Below are positions 1 to 11,000 of a stretch of 40,388 nt of DNA, in pieces; the first letter of the stretch is position 1, and each line of letters starts with the position of its first letter. This DNA is from Chromera velia (lineage: Eukaryota > Sar > Chromeraceae). Location of the stretch: positions 2,313 to 42,700 of the forward strand of contig JAHBMJ010000487.1 of the NCBI GenBank assembly GCA_018398765.1. The letters run 5' to 3'. The position numbers were made by a program, and so were the translations under genes. The notes under the pieces are model-generated. The model had not been told where the DNA came from and did not search any database. It saw nothing but the letters and a program-made list of their open reading frames with translations.

Positions 1-3000
1 TGAGCGCGCGGCCACGCCCCCCATGCGATGATGTCCCGGTCCAGCTGCGGCCTCTCCCCCCCCCTCTGCTACTGGTGATGCGGCCCTTGTAATGCTCTGC
101 GTCTGAGGAGGAACTCCGGAGCCCGTCATGGAGACAGAAGGGGGCGAGAGCACAGACCCCATTCGATAGTCCCCCTTTGCTTGTCTAGACGGAGGGCGAC
201 CAGACGCACCCCCACGATTGCATAACGGGAACCGCGGACGCGCTGCAGTCGTTTGCTCGTACAGAGACAAGACCTCTTGGTCATTCCAGAACATTGATCG
301 GGGCCGGGAAGGAAACGGAAAAAGCTCAGGAGTACTGCCGAAACCGTTACCCAAAGCACCCTCCAACACCTCTCGGTGCAGCCACTCTTCGTAAGCGGCT
401 CGGAGGGGGGATCCGATGGGTAGACACAGCACCTCGTCCCCTGATATACCTGACTCAAGCAACTGCGAAAGCAGTCTCTCTCTTTCACGGTCACATTCCT
501 CGTCTGCTACTGCTGTGCGTGAGTCGTCTGCAAACAACGTCGATGTGTCGGCACCCACAGTCGTTAGACCAAAATGATCGGACCGAACTAACACCGTCTC
601 CTTCTCCCCCTGCCCCCTGACACCATCAAACGTCACTGCCCCCCCATTGGAAGACGCCGGACCTCCCGCAGCTATGTCAGAAACGATGTCGTGCACAGGG
701 GGGGGCTCTGAGACTGCATGCCCCCGAACCGCGTCTCCACCCTCGTGTTTCACATTCACACCTCCCACTTGCGCAGACTTCTGACCTGTATTTTGAGCAA
801 TACTTGGGAGGGAGATTTCAGAAGGGAGGAGGAGAAGGGGGTCGCCTGAATCGAGAAGGGCCCGAATGGCACTTTTTGGCATAGCACTAGAGGAAGGTGA
901 AAGAGCAGCGGGATCTAGGGGAGGGGCAAAAAGACGAGAGACAAATTCTGCAACACAACCTTCAAGCGGCCTTTTTGATGAACCTTCTTCATCCTCTTCT
1001 CTTTCTTTGCCTTCCCGTCCCTCTCCCTGACCTTCCCCCCCATCACGCCGAGGACTCCGACTAGACGAATCGGATCGGTCATCTCCTTCTCCTTCTCCCT
1101 CTCCGTCTCTTCCTGACTCTCTCAGGTGCCTCCTAGCACGATGATGCTGTCGTGCACACCTTCCCCCTCTTTCTGCCTCTCCGTCTCCTTCATCACTCTC
1201 ATCCTCCTGACCATCCCCGTCCTCGCCATCCCGCCCCCTCCCGCCGCGCCGTCCCCCCCGAGCCCGCTGACCCTTTGCCGCCTCTTCTAAGGAAGCGAAG
1301 GGTGGAGACCCCCCCCCGTCTCTTGAAGATTTCTCCCTATCCCCGTCCTCCCCCCCTCTCGACCCTTTGGGTGCCGGCGTGGTGTCGTGGCCGCGCGCAA
1401 CCGCATCCCCTCCGTCTCCTGCTGCTTCCTCATCTACCCCTCCAGCCCCCCCCCTCCCTTCATTCTCGTCTCCCTCTCCAGACGACATTTGCGGGACAGG
1501 AGCACCGTCCCAGTGCTGTCGCAACAGAGTGAGCAAAACGTCCTCCTCCCTTCTCTTGGAAACAGGGGTTTCGTGTTGACCCGCATTGCCTTCCTTTCCT
1601 TTTTTCCCTCCCACAGACTGCTTTTTACGCTCAACAGCGAGCTGTTCGAGTTTTTTTAACTGCTGCAGCGCAAGACGCCACCTCTGCTCGGCACCTGCAG
1701 CCAGAGCGCGATGGCCTAGGATGTGTTCTGCCTCCCGTGAGGCACTTTCAGCCTTCGCAAAAAGGGAATCCCAAACAGTCACAGCAGGAATGCCTTGTCC
1801 CTGTGCATTCAGAGACGCGTCTGGGTTCTCTACTGCCATTGCCTCCAGTCCCCTGGCATCGAGGGCAATTCTCCCTTTTGTTCTCACAAACTGCAACCAC
1901 TCCCACGGGCTCATGAGGGAACTTTCAGGGAATGCTGCTGACCGCAAGACAGGGGAGCCAGAGCGGCCTGAGGCCGAGGAGGCGGAAGATGAGTGCCTTG
2001 GAGGGGGGGATCCTGCAGCCAGCACCCCGTCTCCGTCTCCTCGTGCAGCTGCAACTGACTGATGAGAGACGGCGGCAACGTCCGTGTCTGACGCTGTGAG
2101 AGACTGTTCCACCCAGGCGACTCTAGCCATGGGGGCAGGTGACTCGTCCCCCCCTTCCCTTTCTTTTTCTTTTTCTCCCTCTCCCTTTTGGTCTTCTATT
2201 CCTCCCCCTGCCCCACCCTCGGCGGCTGCTTTTGCTGACTGCTGTGAAGCAGGGGAAGTCGAGAGGTAGCCCTTCAACCACCCGCTCAGAGAAGCGAGAT
2301 ATCTCGACCCCTTTTTTCCTTTCTTCTCTTTTGACTGATCTGTCCCCTCTCCTCCCTCGAGGGCTAGAGCCTCAGACTCCTCCTGCCCACTTGTTTTAAC
2401 AAGGGCAGCGGAATCAGAGGAAGAAGAAGACGAAGAAGACGAAATGCTGGTCTCTGCGGTGCCAGACAACACCAAGTCTGTTGATGCTTCTTCGGACTCT
2501 TCTTCATGGGCACTCTCAAGCACCTTTTTCAACAACACAGACAAAGCACTCCCCCCCTGCTCCCCTTCCGAAGGTCCCTGATGACTTATCAGAGCCGTCA
2601 ATTCTTCCGGTTTCATTTCTTTAAAAACTTTTTGGATCTCGGAAATAACCGTAGGATCATCCAACGTGCCTGACGCAATGCGATCAAGAAGCTCTTCGGG
2701 AGCCCTAGACGACACAGGACCCCCCTCGGCAGAATCGGTGGGGGCACTAGGGACTGCAGGGGTCTCTGCTCCTTCCTCGGCTGCTCCCTCCTTCTCTACT
2801 TGCTCAGAAGCGACATCGGAATCTTGTAGGTGAGAGGCCGATGAGGGGCCTCTTACTGGAGGTGCGGTGCGCCGAGAGACTGTGTGAAGGGAGTGTGAGG
2901 TGTTGGAGGGGTCGTTGAATGTGGAGACGGCGGTGGCTAAGAGGGGGGAATCGGGAAGAATCATCGCGGTGCCGGGAGGAACCCCCGCGGCAATTGCCGC

Positions 3001-4983
3001 TTGAGCCTCCCTTATAGCACCCCCGGCGTCAATCACAAGACGCCGACGCGCATCTCCATCCTCCTCCCTCCTCTCCCCTGGATCCTCTTCCAACGCCCTT
3101 AAGGCCTCTGCCCCCCCCTCTACCTCACTCTCGGAAGCAGAAGCGGAGATCTCTGAAAGAAGAGCTCGCGTCTCTTCCCTCAACCGATGTGTCAACTCCC
3201 CAATCGCCTTGGCCCTCCTTTGAACGCTCTGCTCGTACTTCCGTCTCAGTGCACGTCTGCCCACCACAGCCGCCAGCTGCTCGTTGTAGGTCATATTGGG
3301 GTTCCGAAAGTCAACAAGGTTCGGTCCCTCTGTCGTCAGGGAGCCTGAGAGCAAAGGAGAGGAGAAAACCAGTTGCCTGATTTCTACTTATTCCTTCTCC
3401 TGGACGAGTATATTTAGACACACGCACGAAGAAAGAGAAACAGAGGAAAACGCATTTCATCTCTGAGAGAAAAGAAAACAGATTGCGCGCACAGTGGCCT
3501 TTGAATAGGTGCTGAGCAGGTCAAATGAAAAACAGATCCAAGGCACAGAGAAGAAGCGAGTCAAAGCCTACACCAGAGAAAGCCACGAACAACTACGCAC
3601 CACCCCATGGCATGAAGTTTTTTCCCGCTTCACACAAACACACCAGACAGCGCAGAACGAGAGAGAGAAAACGAGAAAAAAAAAGAACGTACCGAAGGCA
3701 TCGAAGAGCAGCCAGTCGTCGATTGGAGCAGTCGGCACACAGGTGTACACCGATGATACCGTTCGCATATTCGTCTGCTTCCACTTTCTGCACACAGCAA
3801 ACAGACCAAATAGACACGCATCCACAATCAGAGGCACGCACAGTAGACGAGAAAAAAAAAAGAGAGAATCGTCGCCTTCCCTGTCAACAGGAACAAAAGC
3901 GAAGGGAAGGGGAGGCTGTGAAACAGAGAAGAGAAATAATTGAAAGTGGGGGAGAAGCAGAACGAAACCTCGCTTCCTCCTCACCCAATCACTCACTTTG
4001 GGAGGTATCTCATTTGTCTCTTCAGAAGTTTCATCGACACTCTTTGGGTCTCCCTGTCTTCGTGCCGGTGCAGCCGCCGCAGGACGAAGGGAGCCTGCAG
4101 GGAGACAAAAGGAAGGACACGAAGGAAGGAAGGTTCTCGTCTTGTCGCGTGCATCGTGCACAAATTTCCACGCGAGAAAGGGAATAGAACAAAAGATCTC
4201 CAGCCGGACTGTATGTAGGGACACTGGATTTGTGTACTGGCGCACCGACTCCGTTCTACTCCTAGCCGACAGAGGCAGACAATGAGAACAGAATGGATGA
4301 TCCAGAGACACCCTCTTCGTCTTTTTGCCTGTCTGTTGTCAGTCCCTCCCTCCCTCTCCCTCTCTCTCTCGGTCTGTTTCCCCCGAATGACCGTCTCACC
4401 TTGTAGTGCACCAAATATTTCCTGATCCTCTCGGGAGAGTCCTTCGTGAGGAAATAGAGGACCCTGAGAGAGGGGGGNGGGGGGGGGGGGGAAGAGAGGA
4501 GGAAAAGTGAAAGGAAGAACCAAAGAACGCACTTCAGCTTGCAAAATTCCCGTCCCTCTTTTTGCTGTCCCTTTTCTGCTTGTGCACATCTGCCACAGTA
4601 CTGCTGATGGATGATAGATTCAACCAGAGAAAAGAAAGATTTACTGCACAGAAAGAAGGGGAGATAGAGACACACCCAAAGTACCCATAGGTTGGTGTCT
4701 TTCAAGCGTTGCTGGCAGGAAGGCAGGCAATCAGCTGATGACAATCAACAGGTATGGATGGTGCACAAGAGGCCAACACAACAGACGCGCACATCAATCA
4801 ACTTTCAGTGAACTGACCGCAGAAGTCGCAGAAGCGCTACGCCGTTCCAATTGGGAGCAGGAAAGCAGCCACTCTTCACCTGCAGTGTATTCAGGTCATC
4901 CATAAAGTCATTCTTCATCAACAGATGTATCGGCGAAAGCGAACACAGGCAGACACGGACGCAGAAATCACTGCCTACGTCCG

Positions 4984-5018
<35 letters not shown>

Positions 5019-8000
5019 CTCTCTGATCATGACTGCTCGTGCGATACAAGGGCTGATTGAAGCAGAGAGGGCACTCTGGCGCTGCCGAATGACCCACCAA
5101 CCTCGTTTCTGGAAAAACGAAAGCAGCAGCCTCCAGATTCCCCAAGCGGAGAAAAAATGGATCAACAAACAAAAAAAGAAGAAAAAAAAAGACTGACGGA
5201 CGGACCCAATTGTTGGGATTTTTCAAAACGGAAAGGACTGGAAGAGGGGGTGTGGACTGAGCAGGGAGGACCTCGACGGCACCTCCCGGGGGGTTCTGGC
5301 CCTGGCCATGGCCCTGCGCTTGGCCTTGCCCCTGCCCTTCTCCCTGCTGCCCCCCTTGCCCCTGCGCATTCCCCTGCTGCCCCTGGGCCCCCCCTGGGGG
5401 TGGGGGTGCGGGAGGGCCCCCTGAAATGACGTCCTGGTTGAGATATTTGAGCACAACCAGAGCGCCATTGCTGTCTGCAATCAGCTGGGTCAAAGAGGAG
5501 AACTGCTCGGGGGCAGGGGAATATCGGGCCCTCTTGAGGAGAATGAGAAGAATTCCGGCCACTGCAGCAGCCAAAATCTCACGATGCTTAGTTGCCTCGG
5601 CTTGGAGATACTCAGGGGAGCTTTCAGATAAGTTCCCAGGAGTAAGACGATCTGCAACATCGTCCAAGATCTGCATCCCATCATCCACCTCCTCTTCACC
5701 ATCTGTCGATGCGGCGGCGCCGAGAGGAAGGGTCTCACCCCCCTCAGCCCCCTCCTCGCCGCCCTCTTCCCCTCCATCTGGGACATCCGAACCCCCCCGT
5801 TCGGCTGAACTCGCCTGAGCACTGTCAGGCCTGGGCTCTTCGGCACTCTCCTTCGCTTCCTCTTCATCTGTTGTTTCGTTCCCCCCCTCATCATCCTTTG
5901 GTGTTGCACTGGCATCGGGGGCACTCAGCTTCTCCCCCTCCCCCCCCGTCTCCTCTTTGGCTGAGGATTCTTCAGTGTCCATCAGCTCTCGGAGGTCGCC
6001 CACATCTGCCGTCAGGGCAGCGGCGGCGGCGGTTGCCGCATCTAGCTCGGCCCCCTGCCCCGCCGCCTCCATACTCCCAGACGGAGCAGAGGGCGACCCC
6101 GACCCAGACCCATCGATAAGCACAGGGGGGGGAAGTAACATCCCCAAATCACCCCCGTCGTCCCCAAACGAAGGAGAACGACCCTTGAGCCTTCCCAGCT
6201 CACTCACCAGATTCACCCCTGACGACTCCTGACTCCCCCCACGGAGAGAGGAGCCTCCCAGGGTGATGTCTTCACTCCGCGAGCGAACACGCCCAGCCCC
6301 AGGAGCTACCCCGACAAGCGGGGGAGACGGGGGGGCAACAGCCGCTCTGAGTAATGGTGACAGGGGTGCACTGCCAACAGGGGGGGGGAACTCCCCCTCA
6401 GTCGACCGACGCGACTGCACCCTCGACCCATACGACACAGGTGCGAGGAGGGCAGCTTTTGATGGGGGGGTGAGGGAACGTCTCTGTTGCCCGTGGTGGT
6501 GGTGACCATGTGTGGCATGCAGGCTCTGGGGGGAGGATGCGTGTGGATGGTGAATAGGGTGGAAGGGATGGGCGTTGGAGTGGGTATGGCGAGGAGACGG
6601 ATGGTGTCGTGCTGTGGGAGCTGCTAAGGGAGACGAGAGGATTTGTTCATCCAATAATTCCTTCGCGTGATCCATCTGGGCTCTCTCTTCCTCCGTCTCC
6701 CTTTCTCTGTCTCCCTTCTGCCCAGGAGTTGACGCCCCTGGCGTCCCCCCAGCAAACCCCGCAGCACTGTCCTCAGGCTCAAGCGTGCCCAAGACCCCCC
6801 CAGTTGGTTCCCCTTCCTCCCCTGCCACCTGTTTCTCTTTCACGAGGAGATCAATTTCATCCAAGGGCACGTGCACCTCCTCTGCATCTGCCTCGTCGTT
6901 CATACTGATCTCTGCCTCCTCCTCGCCTACTTCGCCCCCATCCTGCCCTTGTCCGTCGGCCTCTCCCTGTATATTCACAAATGAGTGAAGTGGTGGGTGT
7001 AAACAAGAGGCGATCATACAGAAACGAGTGTCCACGAGTGGAAAGACAAATTCACATGCACGGAAGGAGACCATAACATCAACCTAAGAAATTCAGACCC
7101 TCTATGGTGGTTCCGAAACGCAAAAACAGATATGGTGGATATCTGCACGTGAATGCAAGCGTCTGGACAGACGAGAGGAGACCAGTCGGCACACGAACTG
7201 ACTTCACGTGGGTGAGAGCCGTCGAGAGATTCGCCCTCTGAGGGGTGAGGGGATCTTCTCTGAGGGGACGGCAGGGGTGACGGTGTCAGGGGCGCTGTGA
7301 AGGAGTCTCTAATCGACCTCGAGGACCTGCAGGAAGGAAAGGGAAAAGGAGAACGCACAAAGGTCACAAAGCAACAAAAACTCCAATAAAGAGACGAACG
7401 CCTCCCCACCTCTGTGCTTGGTGCAATCTGTGTTTTCTTCTCGAAGTCATGGTCTTCCCTCTGTCTTTCGTTTTTTTCTCACTTAAGCTTCTTTGTAACT
7501 TCCTGTCCTCACTCATTCACGCAAGCACTCTCTGTCTCTTTCTCTCTCTCACACACATACACACACAGGGAGGGAGGGAGAAAGAGGGAGAAAGAGAGAG
7601 AGGGAGGGGGAGACGGGCACGGCAGGGCCACTACGGAGACTCGAAAGAAGGCTGACCGTGAGAGCGGAGGGGAGGAGCACGTCCGGCTGTGCTCTGTGCG
7701 TGCGCTGTGGAGTTCTGGAGAGTTTGCGGCGCTGAGGGCCTCCTCGTTCTCCCTGCAGGCCTCCAGCTCTCTGTCGAGGTCCACAACTCCTGCAGGCAGG
7801 CACATGCGCATGCGTGTTGGAAGGGGAGGGGAAGAAAGGAGAGAAAGAATAGGAACGGAGAGACTTCATCCCCAACCCACGGGGAGACAAGGAAAGAGGG
7901 AAAGAGCTAAATGGGCCAGCAGAATCAGCGCTCTCTAGCTGTCTCAGAAGTCTTTCTTTTCAATTTTGAACTTCAGACACAACAAAAAAGCGAGGGGGGC

Positions 8001-11000
8001 TGATGAAGCCTGCACCGTGAGGTACAAAGGAGAAGCACCAGCCAACGGTGACTGTCTGCTCTTGACACCATAACACGCGACAGAAAACTTTATTTTTTAT
8101 TATCGCAAGTATTTAGCGTCGCCGTCGCTGCCGAACTGACCAGGATAGCTCTGGATGTTCTTGCAAGAGGTGAGGAGAATGCGGAGGAGCATCACGACCG
8201 ACTGGGACAGCCGGGGGTGATTTCTGACATAGAGACGACGGAAAACTTTCCCCAACCCTCGGGCGCTTCTTTGCACCTTAGGTCGGCCTCCCTTCCCTCC
8301 TCCTCCCTTCTGCTTCTCAGCAGTCTCCCTCTCACAATCCCACCCTGAACCGTCGCCCCCGTCCGCCCACACACCAGCAGACGCACCCCACCCCATAGCC
8401 GCAGCAGCGTTACCTGGCAAGAGATACCCGTCGTCCGACACATCCGTTGCCCCATCTTCTGAGGAGGACATATCAGGCGTGTCCTCATCACACCCAGGAT
8501 CTCTCTCCCCGTCTCCATCCCCGTCTTCCTCATCATCCGCTGAGTCGGCTCCGTGATCCTGATTGCGTTCGGATGCTCCTCCAAGAGACGAAGCCATCCC
8601 GTCTCCCCTCCCTCTTCCCTCACCTCCCTGCCCGTCTCCGTCTCCGATATCTAACCGATCTTCCATCGCCTCAAGTTCACACGCATTCTGAGGGTATTGC
8701 CCTGGCTTGATCAGTGTGACTGTATCGTAATGTCCTGCCTGAGTGCAATGACGAAGCAGGCGAGAAGGGGGACTCAAAAGAGGAACACCGAAACGACGAC
8801 ACACCATATCCAGGCCCTGAGCATCGATGTCGGATGGAATCTCTGTCTCGGCAGCCTGTCGCTCTTCTGCAGAGAACTCAGAGACATAAGCTCTCTCCTG
8901 AACGCTCAGAGGGCCACAAGACACCGGTATCTCTCCCTCACCCCCGACCGCGGACAAGCCGACGGCCCCCGGTGTCGGGCCGACATACGGGGATAGAGAG
9001 GCAGAGGTGGCAGAGGGCTGTGACCAAGGGTGCTGCCACATGCGGGGGGGGGGACTGTTGGAAATTACAGCTGCGGCCTCAGAGCTCAAAATACTGGCGG
9101 CATCACCATCGCACGATGCGCTGGCTTCCCCGTCAGCATCATTCACGCCTCCCCCGCCTCCGACACTCACTGCCTTCTCACTCTCGGAAACACCCCCCCC
9201 CATACCCCTGCCGGTACTTGCAGTCGTTTCTGTCCGCCCTCTTCGTGGGCCCAACCCACTTGGTTCTCCTACCACTCCCTTGGCACCTTTATTCGGCACT
9301 GTCGAAGAAACACCCCCCCCCTTTCTGAGCTTTCCCACCCGCCCTCCTGTTCCTGCAGCGCTAGACGACGCAGCCGCAGAGGCAGAACATGCAGAGGAAT
9401 TCCCTGCTTCCTCCTCCTCACCCCCCAACCCTGGTGAAGGGACAGTGCCTTCCCTTTCCCGCATCCTCCGGTCACGGGCGTCCCTCATGTACGCAACTCC
9501 TGAAACACGAGACAACAAGGGAGGTACGGGATAAGAGCAGCGAAAAGGTAGAAAGGAAAGAAAATTCCTCAGCGAAAGATTTTAAAAAAAGAGAGAGCAA
9601 GTCAGAAGAACAGACTCCAAGTTCTGTCAGAGACCCATTCCGTCAGTCAACACCAGCAGAAAAGTCGTGGGAGCGTCTGCTCTGAGAAAAGTGCACCGAC
9701 GGAGAGTGTGTGGTCCTCTGAGCGGACTGACTGACTGACTTAATTCTCGAATCTCTCGCTGTCTCCTCTTCTCGAATCGCGCCTTTCTCCTCTCGCGCCG
9801 CAGCTTTTCGTACTTTCGCCACACCTGCATGCATGTATACAGCCATTCATCCAGGCAGCATACATTGCGAGGAAGATCAAGGGAAGAAGGCGTGAAGTGG
9901 GGGAGAGTAAGCGAATGACCAGGTCAGCGAAGAAAAGAGTCCACTCATAAATGAAGAAAAAAAAAATTGAACAAAGCAGAGGACAGTGAGGAAACAGTCA
10001 CTTCGCCCCTGAAACAGGATAATCCAAATGTATCGGAGGACTTCTTACCACACCAAATTAACCCTCATCGACAAAATCCTATTTCACCCCCTCCCTCGAT
10101 CATCCCATGCAGACACAATCAATCAAACCTCACAACAGGCTCCCTCACTGACTGACTGACTGACGTCTCGAATGAAGGGTGTCTCCTCCAGCCAGTCAAT
10201 TTCGGCAGAGTGGAACCTGTACGACTCGAGAAAGTCTTGCTGCATGCACAGAGAAACAAATGAAAAGGGAAAAATGAAGTTTCACGAAGTGGAAAAGAAG
10301 GGTAGTAGAAGGGTGAGGAAAGACCTATGCTGCACTGCACACTCTCTCACACGCACACGTGGACGCCTCAACAACTAAACTCTCTTCGTTCTATCCAGAC
10401 GGTCAAACCGACATGTACTCATGGTACAGACGAAAAGATGGCACAGATCCTTTCTTTTTTTCTCATCGAACTCCGGCAGAAACAAGCAAACGTATCCCAT
10501 CTGTAGAGAAGCAACCTCCTCTGAAGACTGACTGACTGACTAACTGACTGACCGTGAACCTGTCCATGATCTCTAGAGCCTCTCGGATGGCTTCAGGGAG
10601 GATCCCTCTGTGCCTGCACCCTCACTCCCTCCCGGGGAACAAACACACAGGAGACAGACAACGGATGAATGACGATGCAGGAAGACATACATGTACACGC
10701 ATGCAAATGCAGGCAGGGGTTGTGTGTGAGACAGAACAGACTCTATGTTTCTTCTTCTTCTTCTCCCTCCTTTTCTTCACGAACACAACAGACAAAAAGA
10801 AAGAAAGAACAAAGACAAAAGAACAGCACCAACAATCAAACAGCGTGGGCAGGGGGCCCGAAAGGTGAGAGTTAAGCGCCCCTTGCCTCTCCACCTCCGA
10901 CAGACTTTCACGTGATCACTGGTTTCAAACGCCAATCCTCTGCTGCTTCCAGACAGACGGACAGACAGACAGGAAGGGCATGTGGGACAGGAAAATAACG

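Noticed and set aside
1152-2399. Plus-strand frames rich in Pro, Ser and Leu
   Set aside because: They are shadows of the long minus-strand exon, which is open without a stop from 3344 to 1.
3568-4744. Overlapping long frames of 160-247 codons on the minus strand and 220 codons on the plus strand
   Set aside because: Most of their length is intron. Only the short segments 4463-4400, 4094-3997 and 3787-3693 match STRIP sequence and splice signals.
9725-10552. GTCA arrays as CRISPR or satellite DNA
   Set aside because: They are 15-27 bp tetranucleotide runs at splice donors of a eukaryotic gene, with no spacers.
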